Shown here piece by piece: positions 9,751-18,445 of a stretch of 64,000 nucleotides of DNA. How positions within the stretch are numbered: the stretch's first letter is position 1; the number at the start of each line of letters is the position of its first letter. Source of the stretch: a bacterium BMS3Bbin03 (GTDB lineage: Bacteria > Zhuqueibacterota > JdFR-76 > BMS3Abin05); assembly GCA_002898015.1 (NCBI GenBank), contig BDTM01000048.1, positions 1-64,000 on the forward strand, given 5' to 3'. Both the position numbers and the translations under genes were made by a program. The notes under the pieces are model-generated. The model was given only the letters and a program-made list of their open reading frames with translations, was not told the origin of the DNA and ran no database searches.

Positions 9751-10331
9751 TGATTTTTAAAATTAACTTTTGGCGCCTGCCGGGCGGCCTTTGGTGCTTC
9801 AAAATAAGGCTTTTCTTGAAATCCAAACATATTGGCAATCACATTTGTCGGAAATTGCCGAACTCTCTTATTATAGAATTCAACCGCTTTATTGTAGCGT
9901 CTTCTGGCCACTGCGATTCGATTTTCCGTGCCGGCCAATTCATCCTGCAAACGAATAAAATTTTCATTTGCTTTTAAATTCGGGTAATTTTCAACCACCA
10001 CCATCAAGCGGGCTAGGGCTGAGTTTAAATCGTCATTGGCCGCTAATTTTCCTTTGAGTGTCGGGGCTGAACCGATACGGGATCGCGCTTCGGTGATTTT
10101 GATGAGGACATCCTTTTCATGAGCCGCATAGCCTTTGACGGTTGCCACATAATTAGGAATCAAATCGTAGCGGCGCTGCAATTGGTTTTCTATTTCAGAT
10201 TGTGCATTTCTCACCTGTTCATCCAGAATAACCAGTGAATTGTAAGTGCTTTTCAATGAACTGTACGTGATGATTGCCAAAAGAATTAGGGCGCCGACAA
10301 TCCACAACCAGGTTTTCGATTTTTTTGCCAT
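9747..10331 (-). CDS. LemA family protein
   Basis: N-terminal TM then YNSLVILDEQVRNAQSEIENQLQRRYDLIPNYVATVKGYAAHEKDVL…RRRYNKAVEFYNKRVRQFPTNVIANMFGF; likely start is MAKKSK. Confidence 0.93.
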   Translation of the reverse strand: MAKKSKTWLWIVGALILLAIITYSSLKSTYNSLVILDEQVRNAQSEIENQLQRRYDLIPNYVATVKGYAAHEKDVLIKITEARSRIGSAPTLKGKLAANDDLNSALARLMVVVENYPNLKANENFIRLQDELAGTENRIAVARRRYNKAVEFYNKRVRQFPTNVIANMFGFQEKPYFEAPKAARQAPKVNFKNQ

Positions 10332-10344
10332 TTTTCCTCCTCGG

Positions 10345-11070
10345 TTACAACTTGTCCGCAAACTGCGACAATTTTCGAATTTCTTCGATATATGATTGGG
10401 TGAGCTTCAGAAGTGCGTCACTTTTCAATTTTAAATTCTCATAGCGCAGCTTTAAAATTGTCTCGAACACCTGCTGGTCCAGGCCGAAAACGCCTGCGGT
10501 ATTTACGAAAATCTCTTTTCTTGAATTGGGAGAAACCTCATTTTTCAAATAGAGAAGTGCATTAAAGAGGGTTCCAAACGTCGGAATCGAGAGCACCAAA
10601 AGGGCTCGAAGCCGATGGGGCTTCTTTTCAGAATTTAGGAAATTCTGCTGTAAATGCAGCAGTTTTCCCTTCACTTCCCGTTCACACTGAAGACGCAGAT
10701 CCGATCGGCTGATTTCAATCTTTTTCAACACATCATCACCGTAAACAATTTGGTGGAATTTTTTCATCTCCCAGAACTCAAGGGGGAAACTGTCCAGTGA
10801 GCTTTCAATATACTCTTTTGTCAAAAAAAGCGGTGTGCTGACCGCCCGTTTTCGCCATTTTTTAAGCACATCGAACGTTAAGAATAAATTATGAATTCCG
10901 GGTTCCGTCAGAACAATCATAAAATTAATGTCTGATTTTTTGTGGACGTAATCGCCCTTCGCACCGCTGCCGTAAAGAATAATCGCCGTGAGATCCGTCT
11001 CAAATATTCTCTTAAAGTCATCTGTAAATTCTCCAAAAATTTCCGATGGAGTCTTTGGAATTTTTGCCAT
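10345..11070 (-). CDS. Nucleotidyltransferase domain-containing protein
   Basis: TAIILYGSGAKGDYVHKKSDINFMIVL matches the minimal NTase GSxAxG…SDxD-type motif. Confidence 0.75.
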   Translation of the reverse strand: MAKIPKTPSEIFGEFTDDFKRIFETDLTAIILYGSGAKGDYVHKKSDINFMIVLTEPGIHNLFLTFDVLKKWRKRAVSTPLFLTKEYIESSLDSFPLEFWEMKKFHQIVYGDDVLKKIEISRSDLRLQCEREVKGKLLHLQQNFLNSEKKPHRLRALLVLSIPTFGTLFNALLYLKNEVSPNSRKEIFVNTAGVFGLDQQVFETILKLRYENLKLKSDALLKLTQSYIEEIRKLSQFADKL

Positions 11071-11162
11071 AAAACCTCCGAAAGCCTTCTGTTTTAAATG
11101 ATGAATAACCGGTTAAAAAGAACCATTCAGGCCTGTTTTACCCGAACCATTCAGATTGCTTT

Positions 11163-11948
11163 TTAGTATCCGCCGCCGGCGCCCCCTCCGCCGGAAGCCC
11201 CGCCGCCAAACCCGCCAAATCCCCCGCCAAACCCACCGCCGCCTCCGCCTCCGAATCCTCCGCCCCCCCAGTACCACGGGCCGAAGAAGGCGCTGCGTCT
11301 CCGTTTTGATTTTCTTCCGAAGAACGGAAAAATTAAAAAAATCAGCCAAAACAGCATCCAGACCAGAGAACCGGATCTCTTCCTTGCCCTTCCGGAACGA
11401 ACCCCGCCCTGCGCCGGCACCTGAAGCGTTCCGGTAATTTTCACACCCGCATCTTTTGCGATGATCCCTGCAATCGCCCGCACACCGTTAAGATAGGCCT
11501 CCCCGCGGCGTCCCTGCTTCAGATACGGAACAATGAAACGATCCCGGATTTCACCCACCAATCCGTCGGGCAGGATGCCCTCCAGGCCATAGCCGACCTC
11601 GATCCAGATACGGCGCTCTTTCAGGGCATCCAGAAGGAGGACACCATTGTCTTTTCCCTTTTCACCCAATTTCCATTTTTGAAACAGAAGGTTGGCATAT
11701 TCGGTCGGCGTGTAATCGGGCCCGACGGAATCCATCGTCACAACGGCAATTTCGGCGCCGGTTTTTTGTTTTACTTCCAGACAAAGCTGCTCGATGGCTG
11801 TTTTATACGCCGGGCTGATTACATTCGCAAAATCATTGACATAACCGACCGGTTTCGGAAATTGGGTCTGTCCAAAGCCGAATTGCGTCAATAGCAGAAA
11901 AAAAATACCCGTTGCCAGACTTTGTATTCTAATATGAAAATATCGCAT
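11163..11948 (-). CDS. TPM domain-containing protein (YgcG family) with Gly-rich C-terminus
   Basis: PVGYVNDFANVISPAYKTAIEQLC…GAEIAVVTMDSVG…GKDNGVLLLDALKERRIWIEVGYGLEGILPDGLVGEI; GGGGFGGGGGGGFGG tail. Confidence 0.92.
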   Translation of the reverse strand: MRYFHIRIQSLATGIFFLLLTQFGFGQTQFPKPVGYVNDFANVISPAYKTAIEQLCLEVKQKTGAEIAVVTMDSVGPDYTPTEYANLLFQKWKLGEKGKDNGVLLLDALKERRIWIEVGYGLEGILPDGLVGEIRDRFIVPYLKQGRRGEAYLNGVRAIAGIIAKDAGVKITGTLQVPAQGGVRSGRARKRSGSLVWMLFWLIFLIFPFFGRKSKRRRSAFFGPWYWGGGGFGGGGGGGFGGGFGGFGGGASGGGGAGGGY

Positions 11949-12014
11949 TTTGTATCCTGTTTATTCCGTTAAAAAATGACAGAGTTGAGAAGCAGAACCC
12001 TTCTCAACCGACCG

Positions 12015-12791
12015 CTAATTCAGGTCATAAATGATCCGCATGCCTTCCAGTGTCAGAAAAGGCTCAACTTTTTCGATTGTTTCCGATCGGCTGAGTATCG
12101 TATTTGCCAGACCGCCCGTGCCAATCACGTGAACCTTTTTGTCTGTCCCCAATTCCGCAATAATTCTTTTGACGATTCCGTCCACTTGTTCCACCACCCC
12201 AAACATGATGCCGGCCTGAATGCTTTCTTTGGTCGTGCGGCCGATGATTCGCGCCGGAAATTCAAATTGCACCGGAAAAAGTTTAGCCGCCCGCCGGAAA
12301 AGGTCGATGGCGGATGTCTCGATCCCCGGTGCGATGGCCCCGCCGAGGTACTCCCCTTTTTCATTGACCACATCAAACGTAGTGGCTGTGCCCAGATCCA
12401 CCACAATTAAGGGCCCGCCGTAACATTGGAATCCCGCAGCGGTGTCACAAATACGATCTGCGCCCACAGCACGGGGATTTTTGTAGGTGATTTTAATGGG
12501 CAGCTTTAACAATGAATTGACAACCACCGGCTGAAGTTCCAGATAATTCCGGGACATTTGAATAAAAACGGACGTCAGGTTTGGTACCACCGATGAAATG
12601 ATCGTTCCCTTTATCTGCTCTTCCCGAATTCCGGAGGAGGCACAAAACATCCGGAGCATCATCCAGCATTCGTCTTCCGTACGACTCACCTGGCTGGTCA
12701 ATCGCCAATGGGCTTCCAATTTTTCTTCCCGGAAAAAACCAAGCTCTGTGTGTGTGTTCCCGATATCAATCGTCAGCAATAAATCACGCAT
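12015..12791 (-). CDS. coaX: Type III pantothenate kinase
   Basis: LLLTIDIGNTHTELGFF, SSVVPNLT, GADRICDTAAGFQCYGGPLIVVDLGTATTFDVVNEKGEYLGGAIAPGI, TGGLA. Confidence 0.95.
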   Translation of the reverse strand: MRDLLLTIDIGNTHTELGFFREEKLEAHWRLTSQVSRTEDECWMMLRMFCASSGIREEQIKGTIISSVVPNLTSVFIQMSRNYLELQPVVVNSLLKLPIKITYKNPRAVGADRICDTAAGFQCYGGPLIVVDLGTATTFDVVNEKGEYLGGAIAPGIETSAIDLFRRAAKLFPVQFEFPARIIGRTTKESIQAGIMFGVVEQVDGIVKRIIAELGTDKKVHVIGTGGLANTILSRSETIEKVEPFLTLEGMRIIYDLN

Positions 12792-13545
12792 GTTCGAACC
12801 ACTCTTTTAATATGAGATCGCCTGCATAAACCGTTTTGGTTTGATTTTCCTGCTGAATCACCAGCCCCCCCTGTTCGTCGAGGCGGACAGCCCGTCCTGT
12901 GAATGTGACCTTTCCCTGCGAAATGCGGACCTCTTCTCCCCAAAAATGCCCCATTGAAATGTATTCCTGCAGGATCTGGGATTTTTTGCCTTGTTTGTAC
13001 AATTGATAATAAACGTCCAATATTTCAAGGATCAAGCTGAATAACATTTCCCGGTCAAAATATGTTCCGCATTCAAGGAAAATAGAGGTGGCGTATTTTC
13101 CGTAATCATCTGTAAAATCTTGTCCGGAATGATAGACGTTCAAACCGATTCCCACCACAAGAAAAGGGTTGCTGCCGGAATTATCCCGCTTTTCCAGAAG
13201 GATGCCGGAAAATTTTCTCCGGTTCAGCAGAATGTCGTTTGGCCACTTGATTTCCGGATTGCAGCCGGTTATTTTCTGAACCCCCTTTGCCACAGCCACT
13301 GCCGATAAAAACACAAGAAGATAATTTTCCGCGGCCGGCTGCCACTGCCGCACAAGAATCGAAAACCACAAGCCTTTCCCTTTTTCGGAAACCCAGCGCC
13401 GCCCCAACCGTCCTTTTCCTGCGGTTTGTTCTTCCGCACGAACCACCAGACCCTCGTGTTTATCAGACTCCGGCAGACGGAGCAGATAATCGTTGGTCGA
13501 ATGGATTGTTTTTAACAATATAAAATCTTTCCCAATAAGTTGCAA
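12784..13545 (-). CDS. birA: Biotin--[acetyl-CoA-carboxylase] ligase
   Basis: STNDYLLRL…VVRAEEQTAGKGRLGRRWVSEKGKGLWFSIL…IKWPNDILLNRRKFSGILLE; overlaps coaX. Confidence 0.93.
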   Translation of the reverse strand: MQLIGKDFILLKTIHSTNDYLLRLPESDKHEGLVVRAEEQTAGKGRLGRRWVSEKGKGLWFSILVRQWQPAAENYLLVFLSAVAVAKGVQKITGCNPEIKWPNDILLNRRKFSGILLEKRDNSGSNPFLVVGIGLNVYHSGQDFTDDYGKYATSIFLECGTYFDREMLFSLILEILDVYYQLYKQGKKSQILQEYISMGHFWGEEVRISQGKVTFTGRAVRLDEQGGLVIQQENQTKTVYAGDLILKEWFEHA

Positions 13546-14159
13546 GATTCTTTAGCCTTTTTTAAATAATCGGATTTTTAAAAACACATCCTCCGGCAAA
13601 AGCCGGCCACCGGAACAAACGTGATCCTCTTTTAAGCGTTGAATGTTTAATTAAGTTTGAAATGCGGTGTGCCCATAATCGACTATTGTGCGCAGCCTGT
13701 CCGGTTTGAGGCCGAATGCTTAAGCAGGTGTCAAGCGAAAAACAAGGAGAAGGATCATAAATATCAATAACAACAGGCGAAAACCAGGGCTTTTGAGTCT
13801 TTTCATAACCGGCCTTCAATCGAATTATTCCTCTTGTTTTTAATCTGCCATAATTTAGAGCATCCGTTTAAAATATGCAAGGAAAAAGTTGCATTCCACG
13901 TTTTTATTAAATAATTCTTAATCCCGCCGTTGCGGGACGAGCCTACTAACGGAATTTCTGCTGTTTAGAAAACTTGGCTCAAGATTAAAGATATGTGCTT
14001 GATAAAAGGTTTAATGGGAATTTCTTTCGGCCTTTCATTCAGTGAGGAAACACTTATTTCAGATTTTAGTAGAAATAGAAAAGCGAGACAACCGATGTGT
14101 CCTTTCCTGAAAATTGACAGGATTTTTGCTGAAAATAAATCAGACAAAAGGTATAAACA

Positions 14160-14960
14160 ATGAAGAAGATTTCTTTGATAATTTTGAGCGTACTTTTTCT
14201 TTTGATGGGATGCTATTGGGGGAAAAATATTTCTCCGAAATTACTTAAAAGCAGCCTGGTCGTCATTTACCCGCCGGAAGCGCGCGCAAAACGAATCGAG
14301 GGAAAGGTGGGGCTTTCAATTTTAATCGGAAAAGACGGAAAAGTGAAGGATACACAGCTTGTAAAAACCTCCGGATATCCGATATTGGATGATGCCGCTC
14401 TTCAGATTGCACGTTTGGCTCGATTTCGACCGGCAAAGATAAATGGAAAACACAAACAGGTCTGGGTGGGCTGGACACTCATTTTTAAGATTAAGCCGCA
14501 GAAAGTGGACCCTCCGAAATGGGAAAAAGATGTGCTGAGATTAAAGGATAGAATTAAGAAAACAACCGGAACGGAACGGAATCAGCTCATACAGGAACTC
14601 TTCTTTCGGTACAAGGATTTTGCGGAATATTTAATCGACCACCCCGAAGTGAATGATAATAAATACCTTCGTTTTGCGGTCGATCAATCCGTTCAAAAAA
14701 GATGGCAATTGTTCTGGGGGACGTATTCTTCGCCGTTTGTTTTATTTGATGATTTCACAACACTCTATCCCGGCAGCGAATTTTCGCCTGATGCCGGGCT
14801 GTACCTCCGGCAATATCTTCGATTTGCACTTAAAGATTTACAGGGCAAAAAAATGTTCTTGAGCGCTTCACTCAAAGAAGAATTGATTCAGCAATTGAAA
14901 GAGTATCTTCGGAAAATGGAAAAACAAAACCGGGAAACAGGCCAATTCGGCCCACGGTAA
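14160..14960 (+). CDS. TonB C-terminal-domain lipoprotein (energy transducer TonB-like)
   Basis: LLMGC lipobox; YPPEARAKRIEGKVGLSILIGKDGKVKDTQLVKTSGYPILDDAALQIARLARFRPAKING. Confidence 0.9.
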   Translation: MKKISLIILSVLFLLMGCYWGKNISPKLLKSSLVVIYPPEARAKRIEGKVGLSILIGKDGKVKDTQLVKTSGYPILDDAALQIARLARFRPAKINGKHKQVWVGWTLIFKIKPQKVDPPKWEKDVLRLKDRIKKTTGTERNQLIQELFFRYKDFAEYLIDHPEVNDNKYLRFAVDQSVQKRWQLFWGTYSSPFVLFDDFTTLYPGSEFSPDAGLYLRQYLRFALKDLQGKKMFLSASLKEELIQQLKEYLRKMEKQNRETGQFGPR

Positions 14961-15045
14961 TGTTAGGGATTATTGGGGCAAAAAGGCAGGAGTCCTCTCG
15001 CGACAAGCGTGGTCTCCACCAGTTGGCACTAAGCCTCAGCCTAAG

Positions 15046-15095
15046 CTGAATTGCCACGAGCTTTAGCTCGTGGATGTGGAATAAAAAGCAAATCT
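15046..15095. repeat. Solo palindromic element CCACGAGCTTTAGCTCGTGG plus flank, related to the 25.5-27.3 kb array
   Basis: 'ttgccacgagctttagctcgtggatgtggaataaaaagcaaatc' compared with array 'ttgccccgagcttcagctcggggataggaggatgtaaaacaaatc'. Confidence 0.75.
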
Positions 15096-15100
15096 AAGAG

Positions 15101-15302
15101 GGGGCTGTATCAAAAGTCCATTTGGTGTCACTGCTAAGTCTGGTATTTGTCATTGCGAGGAGCGAGGAGTGAGCGACGAAGCAATCCCGTAACAGACTGT
15201 AAATATAGAGAAGGCTTCAATCCACTCCGTTCCACTCGCAATGACACGACTTAATGACAAACGCGCTTTACAATCGTACTTCGGGACTTTTGATACAGCC
15301 CC
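15101..15302. mobile_element. MITE-like 202-bp element with the same terminal inverted repeats
   Basis: TIRs at 15101-15117 and 15286-15302; non-coding interior with 'cattgcgaggagcgaggagtgagcgacgaagcaatc' REP-like sequence. Confidence 0.6.
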
Positions 15303-15404
15303 TGCAAAACCTGGACCCCATTCCAAATCAATCGGTTCAATTGGGACGGGTTTCAAATCCGCCGTGACCAAACCTATCGATGAGATTCGGAATAGGCCGC
15401 GTAA

Positions 15405-15469
15405 GGGCGATGCATTCCGTGGAAACATTATGGCCAATGGATAAATAATTACCCTTGAATGCATCGCCC
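15405..15469. repeat. Inverted repeat GGGCGATGCATTC…GAATGCATCGCCC
   Basis: Arms at 15405-15417 and 15457-15469. Confidence 0.75.
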
Positions 15470-15520
15470 CAACCGTTCCATTCCATCGAATAAATTGATA
15501 ATTTCGCAAGCCTGGAAGAG

Positions 15521-16148
15521 TTGATAGATTCCAAGTATCTGGTGCGTGTTGTAGACAGGTTTGTTTCATCTCTTTCGCCAACGCTATGGGAAGAGGTGTT
15601 TACCGGAAGAGGAGCACCTTCTTATTACCCGGTAATGATGCTCAAGCTCATTCTTTACGCGTACAGCAGTCAGATTTATTCCTCCCGCCAGATTGCCAAA
15701 GCAGTCCGTCAAGATATTACGTTTATGTGGTTAGCCGGCATGCAACTGCCGAATTTTAATACGATTAATCGATTTCGTAGCGACTATTTTCGTCGTATTT
15801 TAGAGTCGGTTTTTACCGAGCTGCTGGATTTTTTGCATGAAAAGGGTTACATTTCATTTACCGATTTTTTTGTAGACGACACTAAATTAGAAGCCAATGC
15901 GAAGCGTTACAGCACAAGAGATTCAGCAAGCCGCTCGGCATTTAAGCGATCAACTGACGGAGATAAAGGACAAGAAGGAGCGCCGCGGCACGGAAGTAGA
16001 GACACCATTCGGAGACCTAAAATATAATCGACAGTTTGATCGATTTCTTCTCTGTGGGCTTGAAAAAGCAGACCACGAGTTTGGTTTACACTGCATTGCC
16101 CACAATCTCCGAAAGATCAACCAAATTGAGATGAAAAAAGTCGCTTAA
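15521..16148 (+). pseudogene. IS1182-family transposase remnant (N- and C-terminal pieces in different frames, central part missing)
   Basis: LVRVVDRFVSSL…GRGAPSYYPVMMLKLILYAYSSQIYSSRQIAKAVRQDITFMWLAGMQLPNFNTINRFR, then frame change to ETPFGDLKYNRQFDRFLLCGLEKADHEFGLHCIAHNLRKI. Confidence 0.85.
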
Positions 16149-16458
16149 TCAATGGATCCATTTTTTGGCTATGAGAAAATAAACAAAAAAACATAAAAAA
16201 TTATAAGAATTTTTTGTCTTACTCCCATTAGAATATTTTTGTCTTTTTTTAACAAACTTTTGATACAGCCCCGCAATTCAGCACTCGACAGGTGCGATCA
16301 CCACCGGTTGGCAATTACCGTCATCCCAAGTGCTTCTGAAAATCAGTTAACTAATGTATATTTAAGCAGTAATATCAATACATAAAATTTATTTTAAACC
16401 TTTAATTTATTCACATTTCGTACCTAACGGCACTCAAAAAATGTTGGAAAATACTTGG

Positions 16459-16510
16459 CTATAAACATGTCACACCTAACGGTGTTTAAAAAATTTATTA
16501 ATGTTTATAG
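16459..16510. repeat. Palindromic element CTATAAACAT…(ACACCTAACGGTGT)…ATGTTTATAG
   Basis: Perfect 10-bp arms 16459-16468 / 16501-16510 with an inner ACACC/GGTGT hairpin. Confidence 0.75.
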
Positions 16511-16725
16511 ACGAATAAAACCCAAAAATTTGTAAAAGTCCCTTTAGGGAAGATATGTGAATTAGGGTTAACACAATTTCTTTATTTTAGATTGACGCCA
16601 ATCGCCAACCGGCGGACCGGGACTTCGGCTGGATGAAGAAAATTTGAATTTGCTGAAAATAATTATTTGATTCTTTCTATTTTCCTTTCTAAATTAGGGA
16701 GTGTTATTTTAGATGTGAATGAATA

Positions 16726-17478
16726 GTGAAAATTGAGGCGCGCATGAACGGGAGGACGGTTCGGACTTCTGCAATAAAAACACTGCTGCTGTTTGATATA
16801 GATGGGACCATTTTAAATACCGGCGGCGCAGGTAAACGAGCGATGATTCAGGCGTTTGAAGAGGTGTACGGTGTAAAAGATGGTTTTCGGGGCATTCGAA
16901 TGAGCGGGAAAACAGATCCCCTCATTTTGAAAGAAGCCCTTCTTCAAGCCGGGCTGCCGGAGGATGGAGAGAGAACCGAAAAGTTTAAATTGCGCTATTT
17001 TGAACGGCTGGCCGCTGAAATTGAAAAGCCGAACCCCGGAAAAATACTCCTGCCGGGCATAGAAGAGTTGATTCTCTATCTTTCCGAGAGGTCAGATATC
17101 ATTCCCGGTTTACTCACCGGGAACTGGAGAAAAGGCGCGGCTTTAAAATTGGGGCACTTTGGATTATTTCACTGTTTTCGGTTGGGTGCATTCGGCGATG
17201 ATTCCGCAGACCGTGAAAAGCTGCTTCCCTTTGCTCTGAAAAGATTTAAGCGGCTCTTCGATTTTACGCTTCCGCTTGAACATGTGTTTGTCATCGGTGA
17301 TACCCCGCGGGACATCCGGAGCGCCAGACCTTACGGCGCAAAAGCCGTCGGAATTGCCACCGGCACGTATTCCGCCGATATACTCAAAGAAGAGCATCCG
17401 GATTTTATTTTTGAAAATTTACAAAATTGGGGTGATTTTTTAAAAATCTTAACCCCGGGTCGTTCTGAAATCGAATGA
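16726..17478 (+). CDS. HAD-family hydrolase (phosphoglycolate phosphatase-like)
   Basis: LLLFDIDGTILNTGGAGKRAM…PGLLTGNWRKGAALKLGHFGL…FVIGDTPRDIRSARPYGAKAVGIATG. Confidence 0.9.
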   Translation: MKIEARMNGRTVRTSAIKTLLLFDIDGTILNTGGAGKRAMIQAFEEVYGVKDGFRGIRMSGKTDPLILKEALLQAGLPEDGERTEKFKLRYFERLAAEIEKPNPGKILLPGIEELILYLSERSDIIPGLLTGNWRKGAALKLGHFGLFHCFRLGAFGDDSADREKLLPFALKRFKRLFDFTLPLEHVFVIGDTPRDIRSARPYGAKAVGIATGTYSADILKEEHPDFIFENLQNWGDFLKILTPGRSEIE

Positions 17479-18383
17479 ACTTGTCAAAAGAATCGCGGCC
17501 GGAGAAGATTAGCGGCTTGCTCGGTTTCGGTGTATTGACAACCGGCGTCACGGCCATTTCATTTGCGGCCATTTTGATTAAATTATGCAAAGCGCCGGCT
17601 CTGAGTATTGCCGCATACCGGATGGTCATTGCCGCGGTTCTCTTTCTTTTAGTCTTCCTTTTTCGGAGACAAACCCTTCTAAAAAATCTCACTTCCCGTC
17701 AGATTCTTTTGATCGTAATTGCTGGATTTTTTCTTGCCGTGCATTTTTCACTCTGGATTTCTTCGCTTGAATATACGTCGGTGGCCAGCTCTGTTGTACT
17801 GGTCACAACGAATCCGTTGTTTGTGGCTATTGGCAGTATTTTATTTCTGAAGGAGCATGTGAATTACCTCATTGTACTGGCAATTTTCTTCACAATCTCC
17901 GGTGCCGTGATTATCGGTGTTCAGGATTTTCATATTGGAAGTTCGCAGTTGTTTGGCGATGTCCTCGCGTTATTGGCGGCAATCGGCGGATCCGGATATT
18001 TACTCACCGGCCGTATTCTTCGCCGCAGTCTGGATGCCTTTCGGTACGCCACACTTGTTTACACGATTTCGGCCGTTTTTTTGATTTTTTTAATATTGGG
18101 TACCCATTCCCCCGTGACCGGCTTTCGACAGATCGATTACCTTTATCTGCTGCTTTTGGCGCTGGTGCCGCAGATGATCGGACACACCAGCATTAACTGG
18201 TCCCTTCGTTTTCTTTCGGCTTCATTTGTAGCGGTCGCCATTCTCGGGGAACCGATTGGAGCAACCCTCCTCGCGTACTTTATTTTGCATGAAAACGTCA
18301 CCTGGATAAAAGTTTTGGGAGCGGCATTCATCATTTTGGGAATCCTCATTGGCGTAAAAGGAGAATCTAAACTACAATTTTGA
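17475..18383 (+). CDS. DMT (EamA) family transporter
   Basis: 10-TM pattern; GVTAISFAAILIKL, YTSVASSVVLVTTNPLFVAIGSILFLKE, LGEPIGATLLAYFILHENVTWIKVLGAAFIILGILI. Confidence 0.9.
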   Translation: MNLSKESRPEKISGLLGFGVLTTGVTAISFAAILIKLCKAPALSIAAYRMVIAAVLFLLVFLFRRQTLLKNLTSRQILLIVIAGFFLAVHFSLWISSLEYTSVASSVVLVTTNPLFVAIGSILFLKEHVNYLIVLAIFFTISGAVIIGVQDFHIGSSQLFGDVLALLAAIGGSGYLLTGRILRRSLDAFRYATLVYTISAVFLIFLILGTHSPVTGFRQIDYLYLLLLALVPQMIGHTSINWSLRFLSASFVAVAILGEPIGATLLAYFILHENVTWIKVLGAAFIILGILIGVKGESKLQF

Positions 18384-18445
18384 AATAGAAAAATATTTTT
18401 TAAAAAACTGTTGATTATGATTTTATAATTTCGTTAATTTTTGTT

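Larger units (their letters stand above)
15101..16272 (+). mobile_element. Decayed IS1182-like insertion sequence
   Basis: Terminal inverted repeats GGGGCTGTATCAAAAGT (15101-15117) and ACTTTTGATACAGCCCC (16256-16272) bracket transposase remnants. Confidence 0.8.

Noticed and set aside
11113-11437. Arg-rich ORFs on both strands
   Set aside because: Artefacts of the Gly-rich codon repeat in the TPM protein gene.
15521-16148. Programmed frameshift in an active transposase
   Set aside because: The two pieces together are far shorter than an IS1182 transposase and the central catalytic part is absent, so this is decay rather than recoding.
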